DNA of 64,000 nt from Calamus simplicifolius. Taxonomy: Eukaryota > Streptophyta > Magnoliopsida > Arecales > Arecaceae. Location: positions 844,255-908,254 of the forward strand of contig UESW01003882.1 of assembly GCA_900491605.1 (NCBI GenBank), written 5' to 3'. Under the pieces are notes generated by a model. It was not told where the DNA came from and searched no databases. It saw only the letters and a program-made list of their open reading frames with translations. Of this stretch, positions 12,030 to 23,319 are shown piece by piece; the first letter of the stretch is position 1, and each line of letters opens with the position of its first letter. The translations under genes were made by a program, and so were the position numbers.

Positions 12030-13934
12030 ATGACGCCGGAGCGGGAGACGGAGTACTTCAAGCTCCAATCCGACCAGATCGTCGCCAATGCCGCCCCGTC
12101 CGTCTCCACCTCTGCTTCCGAGATCGGCGACGACTCCGTTTCCCTCCGCTCCCTCACCTTCACGGAAAAGCTCCGCCGACACCGCTGTCCCATCCTCATC
12201 TTCGCCGCCACCGCCTCCATCGTCGTCTTCGTCCTCTTACTCATCCGCTCTGGCATCCTTCTCCCCTCCAATGACATCGACTTGAATATAATCGCGTCGC
12301 TCCCCGCCGACGGCCGAGGCAACTCCATCGCCAGACTCCAGTCCAGAATCCAATCCATGTGCGCTCTCACCAGCTACCCTGACCGCTGCGTCAAAAAATT
12401 AACCGCTACCGCCGGCCCCCCGGACTCTCCCATCGCCAACGACTTCCCCCTCGTCGCCGCCTCCATCCAGGCAGCCGCCGTCGCTGTCCAGATCGCGGCC
12501 AACTACTCCGCCGGCCTCGACCTCCCCCGCCTCCCCCCGCAGCACCGCGACTGCCGCGACCTCCTCCTCCTCGCCGATGCCCAGCTCCGCGCCGCCCACG
12601 CAGGAGTCAACGCCGTCGTGCGCAACGTCATCGGCGACCGCACGGTCCCCGATGTTATGGACGCCCTCAGTGCTGCCCTCACCTTCGAGGCCACCTGCAT
12701 CGACGGCCTCGCCGCCACCCTCACCCCCGCCGCCGACGCCACCACGAACAACATGACCCAGGCGGTCAATAATGCGATGGCGGACACGCTCGTCAGCTTT
12801 TCCATGGTCTTCTCCACAATCTCGTCAGCCTTCGGCTCGCCGTCGGATAAAAGAAAAGACAACGGCCACGGAGCGATAGCCCAGTTCGTGCCGCCGGCGG
12901 AGGGGTCGAAGCCGGACGCGGTGGTGGCGAAGGACGGCTCGGGAGACTTCCGGACGATCTCGGAGGCGCTGGGGGGCGCCGCCGCCAAGGGCCGGAGTGG
13001 CAGATTCGTGATTTACGTGAAGGCCGGGGTCTATGACGAGGCCGTGCAGGTGACGGCCGGGATGGCGCAGGTGACCATGTACGGCGACGGCCCCGCTAAG
13101 ACGATAGTCACGGGGAATCGACGCTTCGGGAACGGCACCTCCTTCTACGGCTCCGCGACTTTCGGTTGGTGATCTCTCAACCCGAGCGTCCGATCGGGAG
13201 GACCCTTGTTTCCGTTTATTTGCTCTAACTTTAGTTTTATAATAATGCACAGCGGTGACGGGGAACGGGTTTATGGCGAGGGTATGCGGTTCGAGAACCG
13301 GGCGGAGGCGGTGATGGCGGTGGCGCTGCGAGTGGAATCCGACCTGGCGGTGTTCTATGACTGTCACGTGGCGGGGTACCACAGCGTACTCTACGCGCAC
13401 GCCCACCGGCAGTTCTACCGGGACTGCGAGATCTCCGGCGCGGTGGACGTGATCACCGGCGGGGCGGCGGCGATGCTGCAGAACTGCCGGGTGGTGCTGC
13501 GGCCGGCGGCGCGGGGGACGGCCGTGGCGACGGCAAGCGTGAAGGTGGACTGGCGCCAGAATTCGGCGATCGTGCTGCAGAATTGTACGGTAGTGGGGGA
13601 GAAGGGGCTGCCGGCGGCGGTTCTGGGAAGGATGGTGAAGGACTTTTCGACGGTGGTGGTGATGGAGTCGATGCTGGGGGAGGTGATAACGGAGAAGGGG
13701 TGGGCAACGGTGAACTTGCCGGAGGATGAGAGGATGAGATGGAGGCAAACTCGATTCAGGCGGAGTATAACAACCGAGGGCCGGGGAAGGGGAACCCACA
13801 GAAGAGGGAGGGGGGTCTCGTGATGAAGTCGAGGAGGCGGTTCGTACACGGTTGGGCGGTTGATATCGGGAAATTCCTGGCTAAAGAACGCGGGAGTACC
13901 CTTTTATGCTGGCTTCGCGGCGGACGCGTCGTAG
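12030..13934 (+). pseudogene. Pectinesterase/pectinesterase-inhibitor (PMEI-PME) pseudogene
   Basis: Exon 1 (12030-13164) encodes a type II signal anchor (about residues 53-82). A PMEI domain follows with its four Cys (CALTSYPDRC, DCRDLLLLADAQL, TFEATCIDGL), then the PME start VVAKDGSGDFRTISEAL. Exon 2 begins at 13253 after a CAG acceptor and reads VTGNGFMAR. One base is lost near 13282, then the frame reads MRFENRAEA onward. A second shift near 13745 moves to AEYNNRGPG, and a third near 13830 returns to SYTVGRLISGNSWL and the family ending AGVPFYAGF, with TAG at 13932-13934. Of the five PME catalytic positions, the two Gln and the first Asp are replaced (MAVALR for QAVALR; GYHSVLY for GYQDTLY). 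The second Asp (VDVITGG) and Arg (LGR) remain. Normally this enzyme de-esterifies cell-wall homogalacturonan. With three shifts and missing catalytic residues it cannot be a normal active enzyme. Base-call errors could explain some shifts, but not the substitutions. Confidence 0.88.
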
Positions 13935-14539
13935 CTTAGTTCAGTGTTAAAGAGCCATTCAGTCAAGTGAATTCTTTCTTATATATATATATAAAAGAAA
14001 TACTTTGCAATGGAGGAGGCAGGAGAACAAAATGGAATATAGTTCTTTTTACTATTTTTTCAATGCTTCAGAAGGAATTTGGAGATGTTTTCTTATGTCT
14101 CCGTTGATGGAGTTGCGAGATATTTTGGAACTCCTTGATGGAAGATTGATCCAATAATTCCTATTGAAAGATGGCATGAAAATTGAGTGAATAGTTATTA
14201 TATATCCTTGTGTTTTGATTCTATATATATATATATATTTTTGTTACTTTGAAAGTAGCTTCAGATTTCACGAGTACCACTCAATTGCTAGCCTATTTGT
14301 AGAGATGATGCTAGGGATGTAACGGAAGGTTAAATACATGACAAACCCCTAAGCATATTCAGTGTTCAATGAGTCTGAAGAGGCCCAGCTAACTTGTAAC
14401 AAAAATCCAATTTGATAGTATGTATCCTATGTTTATTATAATAGAATAATCGTTTTTTAAATAACAAAAAAAAAAGGACAGGCTTTTGCTTATCCAACTC
14501 CAGCTAAGAATATTGAAATTCAAATCCATTTATTTTCAA

Positions 14540-14830
14540 CCAGTAAAGCATAGACAGATATTCCAACTCTTCACCCATCTCTCACACATGGATATTCCAA
14601 CTCTTCACCTATCTCTCAAGCTCATATGTAGATATTCCAACTATTCCAGCTCTTCACCTATCTCTCACACTCAACACTAACAATCGACAAGAAAACTCTT
14701 CACCTATCTCTCACACACACTCTTTAACAATCGAGAACATTTTGTTGTTGCGCATTAATTTTTCCAGCTTTTCACCCACCTCTCACACTCAACACTCTTT
14801 AACATTTGCGTTTTAATTTTTTTCAAATGT
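14540..14830. repeat. Irregular CT-rich repeats (CTCTTCACCTATCTCTCACAC)-like
   Basis: The phrase CTTCACC(T/C)ATCTCTCA recurs about five times at uneven spacing, usually with ATATTCCAACT before it. It looks like a degraded minisatellite. Confidence 0.75.
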
Positions 14831-14865
14831 CACGTATTAATTTTTTTCAAATGCCTAACCTATGT

Positions 14866-15484
14866 AGCACCCTAAGTCCACTTGTTATAATTCGATTAAT
14901 TTCGAAAGTATGGATCATAATTTGATTAACCTATTAGCGAATTAAAACTATATGGTCCTAAAAACTCGAGTGAAAGTTAATTGATAGAAGATGAACTTGA
15001 GTTATAAAAATATAATATTTTTTTTTCTATCAAATTCGAATGAAAGTTAATTGGTAGCAATATAAACTTGAGTTATAAGTACATAATATTTTCTTTTTCA
15101 TCCGATGTGTAACTATTTTTGAGGTATTACAATCTCTTCTCATATAATGTAACATCCTCGTTGCATGCCACAAGCTAGCCAGAATTTATCCCAAGCCAGG
15201 TTATTGATGCTACAAGGATGGCTCCACGCTACGACGAAACTCTTCCATCGTTCTATTGATAACCTTTTGCTTATGCTCATCAACTTTTGAATACCTGGTC
15301 AGCTCTAATACAATTTGTAACAACTCAAGCTTACCTGCTAGTCTGATTTACCTATGAGTAGGCTAAAACCATATGGTCCTAAAAACTTTAATAGAAGTTA
15401 AGGTAAGAAGTGAACTTGAGTTATAAGCATATAATGCTTTTCTTTTTCATCCAATATAAACTTATTTTTGAAATATTACAATTA
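14866..15484. repeat. Pair of diverged direct repeats
   Basis: 14866-15135 and 15316-15484 share, in order, TATGGTCCTAAAAAC, GTGAACTTGAGTTATAA or ATGAACTTGAGTTATAA, TTTCATCC and a run ending ATTACAAT. The second copy is shorter. A duplicated transposon end is possible, but no boundaries are clear. Confidence 0.55.
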
Positions 15485-15868
15485 CATTTATGTTAAGTTA
15501 GAAATTCTCTAATTTTGAGCGATACAAATTGGAGGAAGAACTTAAGAAGAAATGAAGAAGATCTTGTCCGAACCCCCTAATTTCCAGCTTAACATATACA
15601 GCATCATTTATTCATTTTTTTGTTTGCCTTCTTATTTTGTTAGCTTAGTCTTTTTGAAAATAATTTTAGAATCAATTAAAAAATATTGAGCATTTATATT
15701 ATAAAATAGTATAAATTTTATGGCAGGATAATATGTTAATTATTTCATCAATTTTAATTTTATATAATAAAATATTAGACAAGCAATATCCTTAAACATG
15801 AAAGAGTGGGCGGTAAAAACAAATAAATTTCAAAAGTATGAGGACCAAAAGTATATATTGACCGCTCT

Positions 15869-15871
<3 letters not shown>

Positions 15872-15920
<49 letters not shown>
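15872..15920. repeat. (AT)n microsatellite
   Basis: About 49 bp of nearly perfect TA dinucleotide repeat, 21 bp before the left target duplication of the MULE. Confidence 0.95.
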
Positions 15921-15923
<3 letters not shown>

Positions 15924-15941
15924 CTTATGATATTTTTACAT

Positions 15942-15950
15942 ATAAAATAA
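15942..15950. repeat. Left 9 bp target-site duplication of the MULE
   Basis: ATAAAATAA, identical to 28310-28318. A 9 bp duplication is the signature of Mutator-superfamily insertion. Confidence 0.95.
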
Positions 15951-16113
15951 GAAAAAGTCTTTGTACACCGCCTCCGGTGCAGCAAATCCAATGTGGATTG
16001 CACCGCCCCTCCTTATTGATCCACGTGAATCCCATGTGGCCTGATGCTACAGAATGGGATAGCACTGATACGATGTTACGTTTTGATTGTGACGTCCATT
16101 AAAAATGCTTCTG
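15951..16113 (+). repeat. Left terminal inverted repeat of the MULE
   Basis: It aligns with the reverse complement of 28148-28309 over its whole length. Shared blocks include GAAAAAGTCTTTGTACA, CTCCTTATTGATCCAC, GGCCTGATGCT, TGATACGATGTTACG and GTGACGTCCATTAAAA. Differences are mostly transitions. Confidence 0.93.
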
Positions 16114-16275
16114 CAATACGTGCACATAAGGCAAAAGACTATTTTGCCCTCCAAAAGAGATTTTGAAAGAGGACAACTAGGCTCTTCTTCTTATTCTTTT
16201 TCCAAAGGCATGCGAGTGTCGTTTCTTCTATTCTGGGTATCGTTTCTGCTACTTATTGACTCACTTACGATACTC

Positions 16276-17930
16276 CAGTTGAAACATTAAGACATCCTAG
16301 CAATAATGCTACGATACCCGTGCTTATAACGGATGCTTGAGAAAAGCTTTGCAACACCCCAAAAGAAAATCGACTAAAAATCATTCATGACACCTCGATT
16401 GACATATGAAGATACCCTAGTTACAGAGCTATGACATCTGTGCTTGAATGGATATGCTTGACGACATAACAGGAGAAAATTGCTCGAAAAAGATCTACGA
16501 CGCCAAAGTTAAAATATTAAGACACCCTAGCAACAATGCTACGACACCCGTGCTTATAACGGATGCTGAAGGAAAGCCTCGCGACACCCCAAAAGGAAAT
16601 CGGTCGAAAATCATCACGACACCCCAGTTGAAATATGAAGACATCCTAGTTACAGAGCTATGACACCCGTGCTTGAATGGATATACTTGACGATGTAACA
16701 TGAGAAAATCATCCAAAAAAAGATCTACGACGCTCCAGTTGAAACATTAAGACGTCTTAGCAATAAAGCTACAACACCTATGCTTATAACGGACACCGAA
16801 GAAAATCCCCGTGATATCCTAGAAGGAAATCGGCCGAAAATCATTCATGACACCCCAGTTGAAATATTAAGATACCCTAGCAACAACGCTACGATACCCA
16901 TGCTTGAACGGATATGCTTGACAATGTAACAGAAGGAAATTGACCGAAAATCGTTCACAACACCCCAGTTAAAACATTAAGATACATTAGCGACAGAGCT
17001 ACGACACCCATGCTTATAACGGACACTAGAGAAAAGCCTCGCGATACCCTAAGAAAAAATCAGCCGCACAACACCCCAATTGAAACATTAAGACATCCTA
17101 GCAGCAATGCTATGACACTCGTGCTTGAACGGATATGCTTGATATTGTAACAGAAGGAAATCACCTGAAAAAAGATCTACGATACCCCAGTTAAAGCATT
17201 AAGATACCCTAGCAACAACGCTACGACACCCATTCTTATAATGGACACTGGAGAAAAGTCTTGCGACACCCCAGGAGAAAATTGGCCAAAAATCATTCAT
17301 GACACCCCAATTAAAATATGAAGATACCCTAGTTATAGAGCTACGACACCCGTGCTTGAATGGATATACTTGATGACATAACAGAAGAAAATCACCCGAA
17401 AAAAGATCTACGATGTCCCAGTTGAAACATTAAGACACCCTAGCAACAAAGCTATAACACCCATGCGTATAATGGACACTAAAGAAAAGCCTCGCGACAC
17501 CCCAAAATAAAATCGACTAAAAATCATTCATGACACCCCAGTTGAAATATGAAGACATCCTAGCAATAATGCTACGACACCCGTGCTTATAACAGACGCT
17601 GGAGAAAAGCCTCACAATACCCCAGGAGAAAATCAACCGAAAATTATTCACGACACCCCAGTTGAAATATGAAGATACCCTAGTTATAGAGCTATGACAC
17701 TCGTACTTGAACGGATATGCTTGATGATATAACAAAAGAAAATTGCCCGAAAAAAGATCTACGGTGCCCCAGTTGAAACATTAAGATATCCTAGTAACAA
17801 CACTACGACACTCATGCTTATAACGGATGCTGAAGAAAAGCCTTGCAATACGCCAGGAGAAAATCGATCAAAAATCGTTCACGACACCCCAGTTGAAACA
17901 TTAAGACACCCTTGATATAAACTTATGACA
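16276..17930 (+). repeat. Array A: alternating 120/111 bp monomers with TACGACACCC core
   Basis: Fifteen monomer starts marked by CAGTTGAAA-like sequence lie at 16276, 16396, 16506, 16625, 16736, 16856, 16966, 17077, 17188, 17308, 17419, 17539, 17659, 17770 and 17890. Two monomer types alternate. Type 1 (usually ~120 bp) contains GCTTATAACGGA. Type 2 (~110 bp) contains GGATATGCTTGA. There is one break in alternation, with two type 1 in a row at 17419-17658. Each monomer holds several GACACCC-like words on the + strand, including exact TACGACACCC near 16540, 16999, 17221, 17341 and 17572. The array lies just upstream of the DUF1985/Ulp1 gene. Degenerate copies trail to about 18010 and recur in that gene's first intron (18410-18475). 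Confidence 0.92.
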
Positions 17931-18287
17931 TCACTGCAATATATTTGAAATAGGTAAAACATTTTGATGTTACCCTAGTTGTAATCCGATGACACCCTAT
18001 TAAGTCAGCTATGCCATCCTATTTGAAAAAGTTGCTTAACGTGGCCAAACGGTACGGGGTTGCGGATTCATGATATGATCGCGTCGCTTCTGATGTCCTT
18101 TCATCTTCCTCTAAGGATGACATAAAAAATTTTCTGAACCCTAAAGGTCCTTCATTATTGCTCGAGTAGCCATTGGTGTCCTAAATTTTCTTCACTGTTG
18201 TTCCATCCATCTTTTTCCTACATGGAGAAAAGTGGTTTCGTTTGTAGACGAAGACTGTGAACAAAGAAGCACCGCAAGAAGGAAATG

Positions 18288-21098
18288 ATGGAAGAAGGCA
18301 AAGAAATCGTTCTTTATTCAAATGAAGATGCGACTCCTTTAAGTTTTGTTCCATATGAAGCTACATAATCGAAAAGAGGTAAACATCACATTGATTCCTT
18401 TATTCAGATATTATGACATCCTTTCTCAAAATATTATGACACCCTAGTTCAGATATAATGGCACCCAGCACCAAATATATATATTTTTTCTTAATCTGAC
18501 AAATATGTTTATCCCGTCTGTTTCAGATGACTTGAAAATTATTCCAGTTCCTGCAGTGAAGGCTTCCCAGTTGTTTAAGAACAGTTGTAAGCTGGCAGTT
18601 TACGTTCAGAATGTTTGGAAGATGGAGTTTAATACATAATATATAGAACTTATCCAAGGACCCTATTTGGTGCCTTCGTTGATATGCAGATGTTCTTAGT
18701 CGACAGGCGATTGCTAGTAGACATTATACGATGTCACAATGGAGGCGAGGAGTTTATTTTTTGTGGTAAGGCGGTCTTATTCAGTGCCGACGAAGTTGCA
18801 CTGATTCTGGATCTTTCAGCTCATGAAAGAAGATCAACACGTTCTGCCAGTTGTTCAACGAAAGGTTATTCAGACAATTTGGCCGGGGTTTAGATCTTCG
18901 TCAAAAGGGACTGGAGAAGTTAATATATGAACTCCAATCATCCAAGATACAGAAGCATGTCGAGGACACTGTCAGACTTTGGATCGCCTACATGTTTGCC
19001 ATGTTTTTGGCTCCAAAGTCTAATCAGACATATCCACGATATCTCATCCAGCACTTGGATGACTTAACTCAATTGAAGAGGATTGACTAGGCTTCCGCAT
19101 TCAAGGAGTTAATCATTCAGGCTCTCTCAGAAGTCACTGCTTGCTTGCGATTCGAGAAGCCGGTCCACTCAAAGAGAGTAAACAAGGTTAGGAGGCAGCC
19201 TATCCTACTTGGATGCTCGGCAGCGCTAGTGGTAAAGATTATTGAAATGTAGAAAGAGTATCATTATTATAATTTTATAAATATTTTATTTTTTATATCA
19301 CAAAATCATCATATGCATGCGTGATTCCTTGAGTATACCTCAATGCGAGCCCCGACATATCCCAATAAACTGCCCCGACTGTTGAACTGGTATGACAGGC
19401 AGAAGGTCCAGTCTGTTCAGGTTGCCAACATGCAGCCTCACGACTTGGTAAGATAATCCATTGCTTCATAAATATTTTTTTACTTAATTTATTGTTATTT
19501 ATTTTAAATTAATTTATTTATCATCTTGCCTTGCAGTTGGGGGGAACTATTGTACCAATATCACAAGAGTGATGGCTTCTCACTCCACAAACAATAGCAT
19601 CCCTTGAACCAATAGAAAGCTGTGCAAGTTGTGCCGAGTTGAGGATTGAACTAGGGTGCGTTAAGAATCAACTCGACGATGTCAGGCACAGGCTTGTCAT
19701 AGCTGAGAGCCTTCTCAGTTCATTGCTAAAAAAGGAGAGCAATACAAGAAATGAGAAGGACAAGAGGGAGGAGAAGACAGAGGAGGGGCATTCCTTGGAG
19801 TGTCTAACTGAGCCTGAAAATACAAAAACAGAGGAGGATAAAAGGGACGAGGAGCATTCCTTGGAGTGTCCAACTGAGCCTGGGAATCCAAATACAGAGG
19901 AGGAGAAGAGGAAGGAGGGGCATTCCTTGGATTATCAAACTGAGCCTAGGAGTGAAAAAAAAGAGGAGGAGAAGAGGGGGGAGGGGCATTCTATGTAGGG
20001 CCAAGGAGAACCCAAATCCGAGGAAATAATCGTCACCCCTGTGCCCTCTGATAATAAATTTATCACCACTGTGCCCTCTGATAATAAAATTGTCACCCCT
20101 ATGCCAAAGGATGATGAGGGGGACATACAATTCTTTGGAATGCCTTCGCTTATTAAGAGGGTTAAAAAAAGTCCAGGAGGCGTAAGGCATCCAAGGTCAT
20201 ATGAGATTCTTATGAGACAGCCCATCCTAGAAAATCATCGAAAAAAGTGGACACATCAAAGGCCAACATAAGAATCGAAGATGACCAAATTATTATCAAA
20301 AAATTTTTGAGCGAACAAATAAGCGACGAGATCATGTACACCAATAATTAGTTGGCATCATTACAAGAAAAAGTCTTCAAGATCTCATTAACAATGATAT
20401 GATAATCGATGACATAAGTATCTCAGAAAACCTTTTCTTGATGTTGATTTTAGAATATTATTAATCGGTTTACATTGCATTAGCAGATTATTAATGCTAG
20501 GCAGGAGTTTTTGATGAGGACCTGGGCAAAGCATCCAGACCGATATCATAAGTGCATCTTTGCATCTGTTTTGACAGCCGCTTTGTATCTGAATTCTCCA
20601 TTATCTGCTCATGAACTCACTGCAATGGCTAGGGCTACGATATTTGATAGAGTAGCCGATGAAGAAAAGGTCCAATTTCAGTTTCTTTTCTTCATCATTA
20701 ACTCGGATAATTCGCACTGGCATCTGGTTGTTGTCGATATGAAAAGAAATGAGTTCATGCACTTGAATTCATTAAAACGTAATGCCAGGTACAAGGCTAA
20801 TGTGAAGAAATGGCATATCATTCTTGGCCACATATTTCATATATACTGCGATAAGGAAGATGTGATGAATTGGCCGATGAAAGAGATTTCAGATTGCCCA
20901 AGTCAACCTACCGGATCACTGAATTGCGACCTCTACTGTCTGAAGTACATAAAATGCCTTGCTCGTCGGAACAATCCTGATATAAAGATAGATTTCATTG
21001 AAGATGAAATAAGATATTACCGACGAAAATTAGCAGCGAGGATATTGAGAGAAGGCCTCAACCAAAAGATCGACGAGTTTGTGATAAACTATTCTTAA
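18288..21098 (+). pseudogene. DUF1985-like / acidic-repeat / Ulp1 (C48) protein gene of the MULE, degenerate
   Basis: The likely start is ATG 18288. A first short exon ends at a GT near 18379 after one in-frame TAA. After an acceptor near 18523 comes a DUF1985-like domain: FGAFVDMQMFLVD, LLVDIIRCHNG, FCGKAVLFSADEVALILDL. The frame shifts near 18670 and 18840. It then continues as FNERLFRQFG, YMFAMFLAPKS and HLDDLTQLKRID, with TAG where the family has Trp (19088-19090). A further exon (about 19338-19448) reads RAPTYPNKLPRLLNWYD. The exon from 19537 has a coiled-coil-like stretch and four imperfect ~29-residue acidic repeats (EEEKRxEGHSLEC-type, 19690-19998). Two or three 11-residue PSDNK repeats follow (20038-20105). 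The gene ends in a Ulp1 peptidase domain. In VANDAL elements DUF1985 proteins (VANC) act as anti-silencing factors; a similar role here is inference. Exon borders are approximate. Confidence 0.75.
20505..21098 (+). CDS. Ulp1-like C48 cysteine peptidase domain (uninterrupted part of the DUF1985-Ulp1 gene)
   Basis: This open stretch of 195 codons (from 20511) ends in TAA. Family positions in this numbering: catalytic His69 in NSHWHLVVVD, the usual Asp replaced by Asn86 in MHLNSL, oxyanion Gln132 in CPSQPTG, and catalytic Cys139 in LNCDLYCLKY. Ulp1/SENP enzymes cleave SUMO precursors and conjugates. The His, Gln and Cys remain, but Asp to Asn could weaken activity. It is the longest intact frame in the MULE, in contrast to the broken upstream domains. 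It is an exon of the gene that starts near 18288, not a separate gene. Confidence 0.8.
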   Translation, partial: EFLMRTWAKHPDRYHKCIFASVLTAALYLNSPLSAHELTAMARATIFDRVADEEKVQFQFLFFIINSDNSHWHLVVVDMKRNEFMHLNSLKRNARYKANVKKWHIILGHIFHIYCDKEDVMNWPMKEISDCPSQPTGSLNCDLYCLKYIKCLARRNNPDIKIDFIEDEIRYYRRKLAARILREGLNQKIDEFVINYS

Positions 21099-21279
21099 TT
21101 TTTTCATTCTTCATTGATTGAAAATTTGATATATTTTATTCATATTGATACTGTTTCAGAATTTATGCAATTGTAAAATTTTTATATGGATATTATGGTG
21201 CTTTACATGGATGTCAAAAATCTTGTCATTATACTTTTGCCTTTTTTACTTCTGAGTTTCTTAAGTTTTCATCCGAGAT

Positions 21280-22500
21280 GTCATAATGTTAAAACTAGAG
21301 TATCGTAAATTTACAACTGGGGTATCGTACAGCTTTTCTGGGATGTCGTAAGTTTTGTCCTTTCGGGTATTGTCGCTTTAAAGCTAGGGTATCGTTACGT
21401 GAGAACTGGGGTATCGTAACAGCCTAAATCTGGGATGTCGTAAGTTTCTGCCTTAACAGTTTACGCTCGGGTGTTATCGCTTTAAAGCTAGGATATCGTT
21501 ACGTGAGAACTGGGGTGTCGTAATAGCCTAAATATGGGATGCCATAAGTTTCTGCCTTAATAGTCTCCGCTCAGGTATCATCGCTTTAAAGCTGGGGTGT
21601 CGTAACATCCTAAATCTGGGATGTCGTAAGTTCTGACCTTTCAAGTGTCATCGCTTTAAAGCTAGGGTGTCGTTATGTGAGAACTGGGGTGTCGTAACAG
21701 CCTAAATTTAGGATATCGTAAGTTTCTACCTTAACAGTCATCGCTCGGATGTCGTCGCTTTAAAGATAGAGTATCGTTACGTGAGAACTGGGGTATCATA
21801 ATAGCCTAAATTTGGGATGTCATAAGTTTCTGCCTTTCGGGTGTCGTCGCTTTAAAGCTAGGGTATCATTACATGAGAACTGAGGTGTCGTAAGTTTCTG
21901 CCTTAACAATCTTCGCTCGAATGTCATCACTTTAAAGCTAGGGCATCATTACTTGAGAACTGGGGTGTCGTAACAACCTAAATCTGTGATATCGTAAGTT
22001 TTTGCCTTAACAGTCTCTGCTCGGGTGTCGTTGCTTTAAAGCTAGGGTATCGTTACGTGAGAACTAGGGTATCATAGCAGCCTAAATCTGGGATGTTGTA
22101 AGTTTTTGTCTTAATAGTCTCTGCTCGGATGTCGTTGCTTTAAAGCTAGGGTGTCGTTACGTGAGAATTGGGATGTCGTAACAGCCTAAATATGGAATGT
22201 CGTAAGTTCCTGCCTTAACAGTCTCCACTCGGGTATCGTCGCTTTAAAGCTAGGGTATCGTTAGCTGAGAACTTGGGTGTCGTAACAGCCTTTCTGGGAT
22301 GTTGTAAGTTTTGGCCTTTCAGGTGTCATCGTTTTAAAGTTAGGATGTCGTTAGGTGAGAACTAGGGTGTCGAAACAGCTTTTATTGAATGTCGTAAGTT
22401 CCTACCTTGACATTCTCTGTTCGGGTGTCATCGTTTTAAAGATAAGATGTCGTAAGATGAGAACTAGGGTGTCGTAACAGCTTTTATAGGATGTCATGAT
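21280..22500 (-). repeat. Array B: 104 bp tandem repeats with the core in inverse orientation
   Basis: Twelve units are marked by GCTTTAAAG or close variants at 21375, 21479, 21583, 21653, 21757, 21849, 21929, 22033, 22137, 22241, 22331 and 22433. The full unit is 104 bp, and shorter spacings reflect internal deletions. Each unit carries GGGTGTCGTAA-like words, that is TTACGACACCC on the - strand. Exact cores lie near 21510, 21594, 21684, 21961, 22276 and 22467. The array fills the gap between the convergent ends of the Ulp1 and transposase genes. Confidence 0.92.
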
Positions 22501-22869
22501 GGATAATTAGCTAAAATGAATAATGTTCACCACTAGCAAGTTTGACAGCTATGTGAATAAAAATTTTCATCATAATTACTTATAGATGCGGCGGGGCACA
22601 TTGAAAATTTTCTTCTAGGCTCCCTCTCTCAAACAAAGAGAACACGTCGTATGGTTGTAGGCAAGATTTATCCTTTCCCAATTTTATAGCCATCGAGTTA
22701 GAGAACAGAAACCATTAATAAACAGAAAATTGGGAAACCAAAGTTTGTCGAACTCTGTGTTTTGATCCCTGATTCGGAACAAGTATCGCCCATGCAAGTG
22801 TATTTGTAATAGCAAAGCAAGAATCTTTCCTTGGCCGATGAGATGAGCACTTTCCAATCCTTTATTTGG

Positions 22870-23170
22870 CCGAAAAAAGAGCTACGACACCACAAATATA
22901 CGACTAAGACAACCGTGCTTAAAACGAACGGTGGAGATGAGACTTGCGACATCCCAAGGAGGAAATCACCCAAAAAAAGAGCTACTACATCCCAGTTAAA
23001 ATATTAAGACATCCTAGTTACAAACCTACGACACCCGTGCTTAAAATGAATGCTGTAGATGAGACTTACGACATCCCAAGAAGGAAATTGGCCGAAAAAA
23101 AAGCTATGACACCCCAGATTTATGACTAAGACACCCTGGTTACAAAGCTACGACACCCGTGCTTTATCAT
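22870..23170 (+). repeat. Two to three array-A-type monomers near the transposase 3' end
   Basis: These repeat the array A monomer wording (ACCCGTGCTTAAAA, CATCCCAAG, CACCCAAAAAAAGAGCTAC) at ~120 bp spacing, about 5 kb from array A. Exact TACGACACCC occurs near 23027 and 23149. Confidence 0.85.
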
Positions 23171-23319
23171 TGATGGCAAAAAAATTATATATTCTCTTGT
23201 ATTTGTTGACTGAATACATAAGCATCAAACTCATCCATCAATATTTTGAAAGATGGTACAATTCTTCCATATCCTCTCAGGTGTTAGTTGACTGCATACA
23301 AGTCTGCCTATTGCTTGAA

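Larger units (their letters stand above)
13935..15941. other. Intergenic DNA between pectinesterase locus and MULE
   Basis: No gene is recognised. It holds short AT microsatellites (13981-13993, 14222-14238), a pyrimidine-rich irregular repeat (14540-14830), a pair of diverged direct repeats (14866-15484) and an (AT)n tract next to the MULE. Confidence 0.6.

Noticed and set aside
11912..12370. A 152-codon - strand frame over the pectinesterase start
   Set aside because: This is a shadow frame in GC-rich coding sequence with no family resemblance.
12825..13799. A 324-codon open frame on the - strand
   Set aside because: It is the GC-rich shadow of the pectinesterase exons; the + strand has clear family motifs.
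20511..21098. A host SUMO protease gene
   Set aside because: It is the terminal part of the DUF1985-containing gene inside the MULE and resembles transposon-carried Ulp1 domains.
16276..22500. Centromeric or other chromosomal satellite DNA
   Set aside because: The arrays are short, confined within the MULE ends and interleaved with its genes.
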